This document shows, piece by piece, positions 17,792-27,435 of a DNA stretch of 47,929 bases (position 1 is the stretch's first letter; each line of letters begins with the position of its first letter). The notes under the pieces were generated by a model. That model was given only the letters and a program-made list of their open reading frames with translations. It was not told the origin of the DNA and searched no databases. Origin of the DNA: JBGQMW01 sp963769845 (lineage in GTDB: Archaea > Thermoproteota > Bathyarchaeia > Bathyarchaeales > Bathycorpusculaceae); assembly GCA_963769845.1 (NCBI GenBank), contig CAVYNL010000030.1, forward strand, positions 1-47,929. The letters are read 5' to 3'. The translations under genes were made by a program, and so were the position numbers.

Positions 17792-17967
17792 TCTCGAGAC
17801 GTGTTACACGTAAGTGACAACTTTGGTATAGGTTTTTCTTGTTAGGACTGTCGGAGTTGGGTCAGACCTAGTTCACTCTTCTCGATCTTCGATGGAACTT
17901 GCTTACAGAAGATAGATAACAGCGTCCACCATACAATCCTGTTGGGTCTTACTGGAGGGACGCCACG

Positions 17968-18120
17968 ATGAATCTGAAGAACAAGTTCCTGTTCATCTAC
18001 CTGGGCGGGATGGTTTTCGCAGTTGTCGGCCTTGTGATAGGCAGTGCAATATTGGCTTTGACAGCGTTTTTCATTATGATAACAGCATTCGTTGTATGGA
18101 ACGTGCTGCGCAGACGCTAG
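17968..18120 (+). CDS. Small (50 aa) single- or two-helix membrane protein
   Basis: A short ORF with a strong ribosome site: GGAGGGACG ends 7-8 bases before the ATG. The product is almost entirely hydrophobic, with LFIYLGGMVFAVVGLVIGS followed by AILALTAFFIMITAFVVW, and ends in LRRR, a positive-inside anchor. It therefore forms one long or two short transmembrane hairpin helices with a cytoplasmic Arg tail. No family is recognised. Together with the 77-aa membrane protein 370 bases upstream it suggests a patch of small membrane proteins. Confidence 0.6.
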   Translation: MNLKNKFLFIYLGGMVFAVVGLVIGSAILALTAFFIMITAFVVWNVLRRR

Positions 18121-18426
18121 AACTCTGCGAGAAAACAAATAACCGAAACTAGCACTTCTCATTCCATTGAATTCTGGAAAACCAACTGAAAAGCCCTCGT
18201 CCCTCCCTTCATAAAATGGCTGAAGTGGGCTACATAGATGTGAAGAGGATGGGCTTAATGTTCCTGAGGAACGCGTATTGAAGTGTTAACTAGGAGGATG
18301 AACGCAAAATCTGCATTTTGGGTTCATAAAATCCTTTAATAGTAAGATATGCATTAGAGATTCATACGTCAAATCTAGAAACGCTTAAACTGTTGAAAAA
18401 AACTAGGGTGTGAAGAGAGGAAAACC
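18121..18426. other. Intergenic region upstream of sepF
   Basis: About 305 AT-rich bases. It holds the likely sepF promoter (AT-rich TTTAATAGTAAGATAT around 18334-18349) and two very short frames (21 and 13 codons, one directly abutting an AGGAGG with no spacing) that I do not accept as genes. Confidence 0.4.
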
Positions 18427-18786
18427 TTGCCAGGACTAGGAGGCATACTTCGAAAGTCCAAGAAGGACGACAAGGAGTCCGAGGTCAAGACCGAGGCTGG
18501 CAAGACCTATTTGAAAGCTATCCCTCTACGTGATCTGGCAGACCTGGAAGCCGTGAAAACTGAGGTCAAGTCGGGAAACATACTGATTCTACGCATAACT
18601 CCTCTAGCGGGCAAGAGTATAGATGATGTAAAACGAGCAGTGAACGAGCTAACCGAATTCGCCGAGTCCTTAGGAGGAGATATCGCCAGACTTGGAGAAG
18701 AACGTGTAGTTATTTGCCCGCCAAACGTTAAGATTTGGAGAGAAAAGACTCCAGTTTCTAATGAACCTATTCCTACAGCAGCCTAA
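18427..18786 (+). CDS. sepF: Cell division protein SepF
   Basis: A 119-aa archaeal SepF (DUF552), the membrane anchor for FtsZ rings. The short N-terminus (MPGLGGILRKSKKDDKESE) is the usual amphipathic membrane-binding tail with a linker. The core shows YLKAIPLRDLADLEAVKTEV, then GNILILRITPLAGKSIDDVK and the VNELTEFAESLGGDIARLGE...VVICPPNVKIW fold. FtsZ is not in the window. The start is a TTG at 18427 preceded by AGAGAGGA. Its 3' end overlaps the convergent aCPSF1 gene by 14 bases. Confidence 0.9.
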   Translation: MPGLGGILRKSKKDDKESEVKTEAGKTYLKAIPLRDLADLEAVKTEVKSGNILILRITPLAGKSIDDVKRAVNELTEFAESLGGDIARLGEERVVICPPNVKIWREKTPVSNEPIPTAA

Positions 18787-20692
18787 AGGTTTCCATGAGT
18801 GCAGGCGCGAAAGCCCGCATGTCGCATCTTCTTTCTAGGAAATTGGCCAGACCAATGCATTTTGCCCGTTCACCATGGCACACCACAACTCTTTCAGGCT
18901 TAGGCTGCAGATGAGTCAAGTAATTGAATATCTGCCGTCTGTCAGAGTGTCCTGAGAATCCTTCAATTGAATCTGTTCGAAGCCTGACCTTCACCACATC
19001 CATCTTGCCTTCAGCAGTCATCATGGCTACTTCGTTTAAGCCTTTCTGCACCCTTCTTCCCATCGTCCCCTCGATCTGGTAACTCACAAAGATCATGGAG
19101 TTGTTCTCGTTGCTCGCCAAGCTCTTGAAATACTCGATGACCGGCCCGCCTTCAAGCATGCCTGAAGTAGCCATGATTATGCACGGTTCGCCTTCGATTA
19201 TTTCTTGTCGGACACTCGGGTGCTCTACGATTGTGAAGTAGTCCGACTGGAACGGGTTTACGCCATCGTGAAGAATGCTGTTTCGAACCTCCCTGCCCAA
19301 GTATTCAGGGTATGCCGTGTGAATAGCCGTGGCTTCAGAAATCATGCCCTCGATGAAGACGGGAGATTCCTTCATCAAACCACGTTTCATATAACCATCC
19401 AGAACGAGCATTATTTCTTGAGCCCTGCCAACCGCCGGAACAGGTATCAAAACCTTGCCCCTGTGCTCCAAAGTCTCATTGACCACATGCGCCAGTCTTT
19501 CTTCGGCCTCCACTCGTGAAGGCATTATGTCGTCAGGTCCGCCGTAGGTGCTTTCAGTTATGACGGTTTCAACCCTCGGAAACTCTGTTGTCGCTGCTTC
19601 CAACAACATAGTTCGAGCATACTTGTAATCGCCCGTGTAGACTACATTGTGTAATCCTTCGCCAATGTGCAGGTGGACCATTGACGAGCCCAATATGTGG
19701 CCAGCATTGTGCAAAGTAAGACGAATATCAGGAGCGATGTCGGTCACCACGCCATACCGCAAAGGAAGCGTGTGCAGTACACATTCACGGACGTCTTTCT
19801 GATCGTAGAACGGCGTCGTGCCCTGCTTGCCAGCCACGTCCAGATAATCTAGCTGCAACAAGGTCATCATACTAGACGTGGGTGCCGAACAGTAAATCGG
19901 ACCATCATAACCGTACTTGAACAGAAACGGCAACAAACCGCAGTGGTCCAAATGAGCATGACTTATGACGACAGCATCAAGAGACTCAATCTCAAAAGCC
20001 GGGTTGTCCAGCCTTGGAAAAGCTTCAAACGGCCTCGTGCTGCCAGGGTTTATTCCACAGTCCAGAAGCACACTGCTTTCACGAGTCTGAACGAGAAAAG
20101 CAGACCTTCCGACTTCCTGTACTCCTCCAAGCGTCGTAATCCTTACGTCGCCGACTTCGAACGCTTTAGGCCTGAAAATCCTTTCACCAACTGTCCTAAG
20201 TACTCTTTCGCGTTCTTTACTTTCAGAATGAAGGTAATGACGCATGTGCGTAACGATCTTGGACTTAAGCGGAGGACTCCTCAGAACGTGAGGGCGCCAT
20301 TTTGTGCGCTTGATGATTTCCTGAAGCACTGCCCCATTTTTTCCTATGACGAGGCCCGGCTTCTTGGCTTCAATTATAATCTCGCCTAGGCTTGGGTCGA
20401 AATTTATGTCCGTGACCTCAGCTTCAGGCGTCACTATTTCCTTGGTAACCCTTTCGGCCTCTGTCTCTGGGACCCTAACTGAAGGGTCAGACCTGATTAC
20501 TATCCTCTTTCTGATCACGTTGACGATATTTGCGACCACATTGCTCTGATCGACGAGTATCTCAGGTTTCTTCGTGTATACGGCTAACGTCGAGCCTTCA
20601 TACTCTATTCTTGTCACTTCAGCTTCTTTCGGAACATGCTGAAGAATGTATTGGCTAATCTCGATCTTGTCTCCGCTAGAGTTCTGCACCAC
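18773..20692 (-). CDS. KH/beta-CASP ribonuclease aCPSF1 (FttA), archaeal transcription termination factor
   Basis: A 639-aa archaeal homologue of CPSF73. Residues ~1-145 carry the KH-like domains, including the GXXG element VIGKNGAVLQEII. The metallo-beta-lactamase core follows with VVISHAHLDHCGLLP and HNAGHILGSSMVHL, then the beta-CASP part with MLEGGPVIEY, GFSGHSDRRQI and VVCHGE. The known role is endonucleolytic cleavage at U-rich terminators causing transcription termination and RNA turnover. It follows psmB by 13 bases in the same operon, a linkage seen in other archaea. Translation begins at one of two tandem GTG codons at 20692. Confidence 0.95.
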   Translation of the reverse strand: MVQNSSGDKIEISQYILQHVPKEAEVTRIEYEGSTLAVYTKKPEILVDQSNVVANIVNVIRKRIVIRSDPSVRVPETEAERVTKEIVTPEAEVTDINFDPSLGEIIIEAKKPGLVIGKNGAVLQEIIKRTKWRPHVLRSPPLKSKIVTHMRHYLHSESKERERVLRTVGERIFRPKAFEVGDVRITTLGGVQEVGRSAFLVQTRESSVLLDCGINPGSTRPFEAFPRLDNPAFEIESLDAVVISHAHLDHCGLLPFLFKYGYDGPIYCSAPTSSMMTLLQLDYLDVAGKQGTTPFYDQKDVRECVLHTLPLRYGVVTDIAPDIRLTLHNAGHILGSSMVHLHIGEGLHNVVYTGDYKYARTMLLEAATTEFPRVETVITESTYGGPDDIMPSRVEAEERLAHVVNETLEHRGKVLIPVPAVGRAQEIMLVLDGYMKRGLMKESPVFIEGMISEATAIHTAYPEYLGREVRNSILHDGVNPFQSDYFTIVEHPSVRQEIIEGEPCIIMATSGMLEGGPVIEYFKSLASNENNSMIFVSYQIEGTMGRRVQKGLNEVAMMTAEGKMDVVKVRLRTDSIEGFSGHSDRRQIFNYLTHLQPKPERVVVCHGERAKCIGLANFLERRCDMRAFAPALMETFRLL

Positions 20693-20705
20693 GACTTAAA
20701 CTTCC

Positions 20706-21344
20706 TCAATCCGCCAAGAGCTGCTTCTTCTCCTTTTCTCCAAGCTCTCTGTAGCCTTTACTGTCTATCACAGCGATGTTGAAGCTGTCTCCGCTCGCCG
20801 AGTCACGTTTCATGGCAGCATTAACAGCCTTTACAATCACAGGCAGCATCTCCTTAACAGCAGCACCTTCCCGGTACTTGTCCTCCAGTATGCCATAAGC
20901 CACGGGAGACCCAGAGCCAGTGGAAACGCATTTTTCCTCAGTAAGACTTCCAAAAGGGTCTATCGAGAACACATGTGACCCAGTGTCATCTACACCGCCG
21001 ACAAGGACCTGCGCCAGAAGAGCCCCTCTGACCGAGAACAGAAGGTTAGAAAGCAATCTTGCAGCAGAACTTACCGGTAAGGGTCTCCCGAGGTTTATCC
21101 TATAAAGACGAGCGTTCGTGGTCAGGATGTCGACTGCTTTCTGTGCATCCGCAACGCTTCCAGCGATCGTCATGGCCAGGTGTTCATCTATCTGATAGAC
21201 TTTCTTTCCCTGCTTGTGAGCAACGTAGTATCCCATCGTGACACGGCTGTCCGAACCGAGGATTACTCCGTCTTCACAGACAACGCCTATCGTTGTTGTT
21301 CCTTTCAACGTCAACTGATCTATCACATCATTATTGTTTGCCAT
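20706..21344 (-). CDS. psmB: Proteasome beta subunit
   Basis: Catalytic subunit of the archaeal 20S proteasome. A short propeptide ends in QLTLKG, and self-cleavage before TTTIGVVCEDGVILGSD exposes the nucleophilic Thr; the Asp of GSDSRVTMG and the Lys of the following strand complete the site. MTIAGSVADAQ and GSGSPVAYGILED are further family motifs. I start it at the ATG at 21344 (MANNNDVID) because TTGGAGGC lies 8 bases upstream; a longer frame begins at a TTG inside that ribosome site. It heads the operon with aCPSF1. Confidence 0.95.
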   Translation of the reverse strand: MANNNDVIDQLTLKGTTTIGVVCEDGVILGSDSRVTMGYYVAHKQGKKVYQIDEHLAMTIAGSVADAQKAVDILTTNARLYRINLGRPLPVSSAARLLSNLLFSVRGALLAQVLVGGVDDTGSHVFSIDPFGSLTEEKCVSTGSGSPVAYGILEDKYREGAAVKEMLPVIVKAVNAAMKRDSASGDSFNIAVIDSKGYRELGEKEKKQLLAD

Positions 21345-21501
21345 CTTAGCAGCCTCCAAAACCTAAGTGCATCGAAGATTACTTCACAAGGAAGTAGCAC
21401 TCTCTAATCACGAGCAAGGCATTAATTAATATTACGCTTGAAAGTTTGAAGATGGTAACAATGCTGAAAAACACAGGGTGCTTCAAGTTTGACGGACAAA
21501 A

Positions 21502-21531
21502 AGCATTATTAAGGTTCAAACGTACATCGCT
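21502..21531 (+). promoter_or_regulatory. TATA promoter giving a leaderless G1P dehydrogenase mRNA
   Basis: An AT-rich TATA element (CATTATTAA, about 21504-21512) lies 24-27 bases before the ATG at 21532, the normal distance from TATA to transcription start in archaea. No Shine-Dalgarno is present, so the mRNA is probably leaderless. Confidence 0.5.
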
Positions 21532-22629
21532 ATGAATACAGCTCCCTTTGTTAGTCAAACAGTGATTGATGTGCACTTGAAACATCATCGGATGCAGCTT
21601 CCGAGAGAAGTAATTGTCGGCAACGGCGCAATTGAACATGTCGCCGAGATCTCAAAACGACTCGGTTTCACAGAATCTGCACTCATAATCGCAGGCTCAA
21701 AAACCTACGACATTGCAGGTAAGAAAGTGAAAGGACTTCTCGAACAGCAGTCCAAAATGAAGGTAGACACCTTTCTCGTTGAGACAGCCACGGCAAAAGA
21801 TGTGAACACGGTCGTGGACAAGATAGGAGCGTTGAAACCTCAGATCGTCTTCGGCGTCGGAGGCGGCACCAAGATAGACGTAGCCAAGTGCAGCTCCGCA
21901 CAACAAGAAGTCCCCTTCATAAGCGTCCCAACAACGGCATCCCATGACGGAATTGCCAGCCCCTTCTCTTCCATAAAGGGTTTCGAGAAGCCCTACTCCG
22001 TGGTGGCTCAAGCCCCACTGGCAATAATAGCAGACACGAGCATCATAATGCATTCTCCTTGGCGTTTCACAATAAGCGGCTGCGGAGACGTAATCGCAAA
22101 ATTCACCTCAGTCAGAGACTGGCAACTGGCGCACGATGAAAAGGATGAATACTATGGCGGATATGCTGCCAGCCTGGCACTCATGAGCGCGAAACACGTC
22201 ATGCAAAACGTAGAGTCTATGCAGAAAGAGAACGAAGAAGGCCTCCGTGTTCTGATGGAAGCTCTCATAAGCTGCGGCGTGTCCATGAGCATAGCCGGAA
22301 GCAGCCGCCCATGCAGCGGCGCTGAGCACTTGTTCAGCCACGCACTAGACAAGATCAAGCCCAACCATGCATTGCATGGAGAACAATGCGGGGTCGGGAC
22401 CATAATGATGTCCTACCTGCACGGAGCCAACTGGAAACGAACAAGAGAGGTGCTCAAGAAGCTGGGAGCACCAACGAATGCCCAAGAACTCGGCTTTGAA
22501 AAAGACGATATTCTGCAAGCATTAGAGATGGCAGCGTCCATGCGCCCAGAGAGATATACGATCCTCAACAAACTGAGACTCAGCCTAGAAGCTTACGAGC
22601 ATTTGGCTATTACAACAGAAGTTATCTGA
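21532..22629 (+). CDS. egsA: sn-Glycerol-1-phosphate dehydrogenase
   Basis: NAD(P)-dependent, zinc-binding enzyme that reduces dihydroxyacetone phosphate to sn-glycerol-1-phosphate, the archaeal lipid backbone; 365 aa, the usual size. Signatures: VFGVGGGTKIDVAK (nucleotide binding), VPTTASHDGIASPFSS (contains the metal-binding Asp), SGCGDVIAKFTSVRDWQLA, SGAEHLFSHALD and LHGEQCGVGTIMM, which carry the two metal His residues. This is firm evidence of archaeal origin. It is convergent with the FKBP gene. Confidence 0.95.
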   Translation: MNTAPFVSQTVIDVHLKHHRMQLPREVIVGNGAIEHVAEISKRLGFTESALIIAGSKTYDIAGKKVKGLLEQQSKMKVDTFLVETATAKDVNTVVDKIGALKPQIVFGVGGGTKIDVAKCSSAQQEVPFISVPTTASHDGIASPFSSIKGFEKPYSVVAQAPLAIIADTSIIMHSPWRFTISGCGDVIAKFTSVRDWQLAHDEKDEYYGGYAASLALMSAKHVMQNVESMQKENEEGLRVLMEALISCGVSMSIAGSSRPCSGAEHLFSHALDKIKPNHALHGEQCGVGTIMMSYLHGANWKRTREVLKKLGAPTNAQELGFEKDDILQALEMAASMRPERYTILNKLRLSLEAYEHLAITTEVI

Positions 22630-22735
22630 TTTCTCCGAAATCAGTCAGATATTCGGGGTCCTAGAGGCTTCAACGAAGCAGGTTCTAGAGTGGAGATCAG
22701 CAAGCTGAAGCATGAAAAACATGAAAAGAGGTAGT

Positions 22736-23530
22736 CTATGTTTTGGCTTGCGCTTCTTCAGTCTGCTTGGTTTCTTTTTCGGTCTTTGCAGCTTTCTCCT
22801 TTTTTGTTCCTTTTTCTTCTTCAGGTTTGCTTTCGGTTTTCTTGGGTTCAGCTTTGAACGTCTCAATGAAAGTGACAGCGGTAATGTCTTTGAAGAACCG
22901 TTGTATGTCCATGGCTATGCCCCTTTTTGCCAGCTGGATCCCCTCCACGTAATATGCTTCTTCAGGCATGTTTATGCTCACGGCTTTTGCTTTTGCTGTA
23001 AACTCGAATTTGGTTTGTTCTATGCCTGGAACCCTGCGGTGGATAAGGGCGGGTATCTTTTCTTCCGTTGTTTCGAGCTTCTTCTTGACTGTTGCGTCGT
23101 AGATGAGTGTCTTTCCAGCCAACGCTGGGTTGAAATCTAGCAGTACTCTGCCAGCGCCTACTGCTCGAATCGTGGCCGTTTTCCCGCCGAATTCGATGCG
23201 AGCTCCCAGCGTAGGGGTTATTTCTTTTGCAAGCAACTGTTTGAGTGGGACGCGCTTGACTTTTTCTGGGTCTCTATCCCCGAACGCCTTATCGGGCGAT
23301 ATCTCCACGACAGAGGGCTTGCCAACTTCCATGCCAGTAAGGCTCTCGTCTAAAGCCTTGATGACCCAACCTTCGCCTATTACGACCATTTTAGATTCGT
23401 AAGTGTCGCCTTCCTTGTAAAGATGCTCTTTCTTGGCAGTTTCCTCAGAAGTTGTGTCAAAAACCTCTCCACTCTCCTTAACCTTGCCAACATAATCAAT
23501 AAGTACGAAGTCACCTTTCTGCAAACTCAT
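22736..23530 (-). CDS. FKBP-type peptidyl-prolyl isomerase, SlyD-like, with long charged tail
   Basis: A 264-aa protein-folding enzyme. Residues 1-~145 form the FKBP domain with the IF insert: GDFVLIDYVGKVKESGEVFDTT at the start, VIGEGWVIKALDESLTGMEVG, and after the insert VLLDFNPALAGKTLIYDATV. An archaeal C-terminal domain (about 150-225) follows. The last ~35 residues are Lys/Glu-rich (KTESKPEEEKGTKKEKAAKT...), a low-complexity, probably disordered tail. Family members act as chaperone-like prolyl isomerases for nascent or metal-loaded proteins. The ATG at 23530 follows a weak upstream region. Confidence 0.9.
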   Translation of the reverse strand: MSLQKGDFVLIDYVGKVKESGEVFDTTSEETAKKEHLYKEGDTYESKMVVIGEGWVIKALDESLTGMEVGKPSVVEISPDKAFGDRDPEKVKRVPLKQLLAKEITPTLGARIEFGGKTATIRAVGAGRVLLDFNPALAGKTLIYDATVKKKLETTEEKIPALIHRRVPGIEQTKFEFTAKAKAVSINMPEEAYYVEGIQLAKRGIAMDIQRFFKDITAVTFIETFKAEPKKTESKPEEEKGTKKEKAAKTEKETKQTEEAQAKT

Positions 23531-23664
23531 AACGCATCATCTTTTCCAAGCATTTGCAGATTAAGTTTTGAACAACAATAAAAGCTTTCGCCGTCAGATG
23601 CATACCAAGATCCATCAGTCGCTAGCATTGATTCTGCAGTTTTCAGAGCCGGGCACGCGCAAAA

Positions 23665-26152
23665 TCAAGACGTACCGTAGTTTCGGGTTCCGTTTGATTG
23701 ACGGTTCTTATTTGGTCTAAACATCAGAAGCTTCGCAATCTCTCGCCAAATGATTGCGAGAAAAGCGAAAACGAAGATCAGTCCAAGCTGACTAGCGGTA
23801 AGTGTTGAGAGTCTGAGCGCTGAAGCTATTGAGGGTACGCTGACCGAAACAAGCAGGAACGAAAAAGCAAGAACCGCCCAGACGTCCATGACTTTGTTTG
23901 ACAAGGGACCTAGAAGATAAAGCGGTTCACTTTCCGAACGCGAAACAAAGGCAAGGACCACATGGCCCATTATCCAACCTGAGAAGGCGAAAGTCTGTGT
24001 CTCAATCTCTGAGAGGTTCTGCCAACGTGCGTAGAAATATGAAAGCATCACAGCCGCGAAAAGACTGGCTGCAGAAATACCGATCTCAAGTATCATTCTT
24101 CGGTCAGGAAATCTCGCCTTTGGGCTTCTTGGCCTTCGACTGAAAACCGTTTTTTCCGCTGGTTCGGTGACAAATCCGGCAGAGGCAGCGAGATCCATGA
24201 AGAGTTCGAGGACGATTATCTGTATTGGAGCAAACGGCAACGGAATGCCTAGAGCTAGAGGCAACAGAAATATCGAGACTAGTGCAGCCTTAACAGAGAG
24301 ATAGTATTTCAACCCTTTTCTGAGGTTGTCAAAGAACTTGCGGCCTTCAAAGACCGCTTGACCTATCGTCACAAAATTGTCGTCGGTCAACACAACATCT
24401 GCCGCTTCTCTGGCAGCATCCGTACCTTTCACGCCCATCGCAATGCCAACATCTGCTCCTCTGAGGGCCAGAGTGTCGTTAACTCCGTCACCGGTGACAG
24501 CAACGATTTCGCTGTTTGCATGCAGCGCCTTTACAAGCCTATACTTATGATCAGGCGTCGTTCTCGCAAAAACGCAGACTTCATTCACAGTCTTCTGCAA
24601 TTCCTGATCAGAAAGCCTATCGAGCTCCTCACCGATCAGCACTCTTTCTGAAGGGATACCGACGCTTTCAGCGATGTATACAGCTGTCTGCGGATGATCA
24701 CCAGTGACCATTATCATCCTAATTCCCGCCTTGTGAATGGCCTCTATGGTTTCTTTAACACCTCGACGCGGAGGATCCTCGATCGAAACCAACCCCACAA
24801 AGTCCCAATCTCTCTCCAATTCTGAGAAGGGCAAATCCGCTTCTTTAGCAGAGACCATCTTTTGCGCAACCGCAACCACTCTTCTTCCTTTCGAAGTTTC
24901 ATCTCTAAGTTCTTCGTCAAGTGCACTATGGTTACCCTTCAGGGAGGCCAGAATTTCCTCCGGCGCCCCAACCGCCGAAAGCAACGACTCACCATTCTTG
25001 GCCCGCAAGACAGCCCTGGTTCTTCTGTTGCTCTCAAAACCGCGTTCCCGCAGGACCTTTCCGAAATCCATTTTGACTCCGGGTTCGGCGATTTTTTCCA
25101 GAATTGCCTTGTCAGTAGGGGACAGGGACATCTCGGTGAGGGCAGCGGCAGCTGCACCCAGTGTTCTCGCTTCTTCATTCTGGGGAAAAACGTTGGCGAC
25201 TCGCATCCTGTTCTCAGTTATCGTCCCTGTCTTGTCAGTAACGATGACGGTCGCATCGCCTAGAACTTCTGCAGCTTTGAGCTTCTTGACAAGAAACCCC
25301 TTCTGCGAAAGTCTGTAGGAGCCCAATCCCAAGATCATCGTAATTATGATGGGCAGTTCTTCGGGAATGGCGGCGAAAGCAAGTGCAAGTCCAGTGAGGA
25401 CCAGCTCAATGAGGTTCTGTGAACCGAAACGCAGGAAGCCTATGAAGGGTATGATTACGCTGAAGAAGACAGCGACCCAAGCAAGAGTTTTCGAGAGTGA
25501 TTTCATCGCCAATTGCAGCGGTGTTCTCGGAGGCTTGATCGCTTGAGCAAGAGCAGAGATCTTGCCAAACCGGGTGTTCTTTCCAGTGGCGTATGCTTCT
25601 CCCTTTCCTTCCCCCGAAACGATCAGGGTTCCAGCGAAAACGTCGCTTCCAACTTTTTTTTCTTGGGGAAAAGATTCACCTGTCAAAACCGACTCGTCAA
25701 CCTGTACGCTGAAGGCCGCATCAAGTCTGCAGTCGGCTGCGATTCGTGTGCCCTCTACAAGAACCAGAGTGTCGCCGGGCACTACTTTCTCGGTCTCGAT
25801 CTCCATAATCATGCCGTCTCGAACAACTCGAGTCTTCGGAGCAGCCAGTTCAGAAAGCGCGGATATGGCCTTCTTGGCCCGATATTCGTTCCAGATTTCA
25901 ACAGAAAACAAGGATGAAGATAATGGTAAAGATTGTCAGGGCATCCTGCAAACCTCCAAAGACCGTATAGACTACGCCAACGACAAGCAGTAGCAAAATC
26001 ATCGGTTCAGTTACTTCTTCCCTGGCAATGGCGAGAAAACTTATCTTCTGAGGGGTAACAAACCGGTTTGGCCCGAACTGGTCAAGCCTTCTTTTAGCCT
26101 CAACCGTCGAAAGCCCAGCCGATCCCTCATCGGACCCTTCCATGTCTCCCAC
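23665..26152 (-). CDS. Cation-transporting P-type ATPase (frameshifted near 25906)
   Basis: P-type ATPase of the Ca2+-ATPase-like (P2) group, about 830 aa after repair. The N-terminal cation-ATPase domain (LSTVEAKRRLDQFGPNRF) and first membrane helices lie in one frame (26152-25898); the rest starts at FSVEIWNEYRAKKAI in the next. One extra T in a TTTT run at 25905-25908 rejoins them. Motifs: LTGESFP, the phosphorylated Asp in DKTGTITENRM, MVTGDHPQTA and VTGDGVNDTLAL. The ion site differs from SERCA: helix 4 has PEELP instead of PEGLP, and helix 6 has ELFMD where SERCA has NLVTD, so the cation is uncertain. A GTG at 26152 or ATG at 26143 is the start. Confidence 0.9.
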
Positions 26153-26312
26153 AAATCAGTTCCAGATTCTAAAAGCTTGTGCCTATGACAGCACGCAAAA
26201 CTGAAACAGGGCGACACTTGACTCCGCAAGTGCGTAGGGCGACAGAAAATCGCTTAATCCGCTGCAAGAATCTAAGCGTACCCTCGTCTGCCCAGAGAAG
26301 CGCGCGCTTTAT

Positions 26313-26414
26313 ATGGCCTACCTCTACGTCAACAATCCTGAAGAAATCTTCACGCTAAGACCCCAAATCATCGAAGAAGTGTTCAAGCTCTGGGACAAAA
26401 AGAAACAGAACTGA
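26313..26414 (+). CDS. Possible 33-aa small ORF
   Basis: An ATG frame encoding MAYLYVNNPEEIF followed by an amphipathic helix and ending in DKKKQN. Codon use looks coding-like. There is no Shine-Dalgarno, and the AT-rich TTTATAT sits directly against the ATG, too close to be its own TATA box. It may be the remnant of a longer gene, or chance. Confidence 0.25.
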   Translation: MAYLYVNNPEEIFTLRPQIIEEVFKLWDKKKQN

Positions 26415-26482
26415 ACACACAAACCATCTAAAACCCAAAGAGGCACTGTCATCAAGATAACATAAAAGGCAGAGGAGATCTC

Positions 26483-26614
26483 ATGACAAGCTCACGACCT
26501 GAACCGGAACAGTACAAGAATGCCCGCAGGAAGAAGAAGTGCCTGTATCATCCTGCGATGGAATGCCCAACGCCGAATGAGCCCTGCATCTTCGAAAGAA
26601 AGACTGCAGACTGA
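26483..26614 (+). CDS. Small Cys-rich protein (43 aa)
   Basis: A short ORF with AGAGGAG five to six bases before its ATG. The product has a basic helix (QYKNARRKKK) followed by a compact cluster CLYHPAMECPTPNEPC with three Cys and one His, enough for a single zinc site, then IFERKTAD. No family is recognised. A CATAAAAGG about 20 bases upstream is TATA-like but close. It is transcribed toward the convergent NitrOD5-like gene. Confidence 0.45.
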   Translation: MTSSRPEPEQYKNARRKKKCLYHPAMECPTPNEPCIFERKTAD

Positions 26615-26648
26615 ACAGACATGAAGCTTTGCAGTGCGGTGTTGAGGT

Positions 26649-27089
26649 CTATTTTGAACGGCTTGACAGTTCGGCCGCATAAACATATTCCGCGAAGGTG
26701 ATATTCTCCTTCCTCGGGAAGCATTCGGCGATGTCGCCCACTTTCCTGTAGAGGTTCTTCATTATCTGGATTTCCAGCAGTCTGGCGCCGTCTCCGAAGA
26801 TTTCTTCAAGAGCGTCTGAAAACTCGTCGACCTTTCTCGGGATATCATCCTTCCGAATTCCGAAAGTGTTCTCAAGACACATGTAGACGGCCTCTCTCAC
26901 AGATGCACCAAAGGCGCAGAGCCCCTCGTCCACGGCTTGAACCAGAAGCTTACCGAAGCTCAAACTCTTCTCAGACGCTTCTTCAAACGTGAACGTCACC
27001 TCGCATACCGCACGGTTCTCCTCCGCTTCCACGAGCGAGGGCAAGCACATCCTGCTAATATACCAGTTCGTTGTGAAGGGTTTCTTCAT
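26649..27089 (-). CDS. Hypothetical protein with NitrOD5-like C-terminal domain
   Basis: A protein of about 146 aa. The C-terminal ~80 residues (ASVREAVYMCLENTFGIRKD, IPRKVDEFSDALEEIFGDGA, LEIQIMKNLYRKVG) resemble the small helical NitrOD5 output domain seen in many thaumarchaeal and bathyarchaeal signalling proteins; this is by eye. The N-terminal part (WYISRMCLPSLVEAEENRA) does not match any domain I recognise. The frame is open from 27101; a TATA-like CATAAATACA centred near 27111 would start transcription near 27085-27089, favouring a leaderless ATG at 27089. Confidence 0.55.
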   Translation of the reverse strand: MKKPFTTNWYISRMCLPSLVEAEENRAVCEVTFTFEEASEKSLSFGKLLVQAVDEGLCAFGASVREAVYMCLENTFGIRKDDIPRKVDEFSDALEEIFGDGARLLEIQIMKNLYRKVGDIAECFPRKENITFAEYVYAAELSSRSK

Positions 27090-27101
27090 CATGCTCACCA
27101 A

Positions 27102-27435
27102 GTGTATTTATGTTCAACTGTTTTCGTGTTTTACGCACATACATATCATATCGTACGTCTTAATAAAGCGCTTATTTCTGGCCTCGACATATGTCTAAAA
27201 TCGATATGTCCCCCAACGAACCTGACACCATCAAACACAAAACATGCACGGCCAACGAGCCCATCAGACAGACACAATCAAGCCCCAAACAAACCTAACA
27301 AACCCACCTAATGGATGGCCAAAACCCCCGCTTCACAAAACCATTCTCCGAATCGGCCAAAAACAAGAACAGGCGCGCGCGTGCTGAGAGAATAGTTAAA
27401 AAAAATGACTAAACAAACGAGTCAAAGGAAAGTTG
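27102..27435. other. Noncoding gap with strand-skewed A/C-rich sequence and two alternating GC tracts
   Basis: About 330 bases with no convincing gene. The plus strand from 27210 to 27360 is A/C-rich and G-poor. Alternating C-G tracts occur at 27373-27381 and just beyond at 27455-27463 (the latter inside the 3' end of the MBL gene). Confidence 0.5.

Noticed and set aside
23560..23650. Possible C'/D boxes (TGATGG and CTGA) on the minus strand between the FKBP and P-type ATPase genes
   Set aside because: No convincing C box or second pair, and the guide has no recognisable target.
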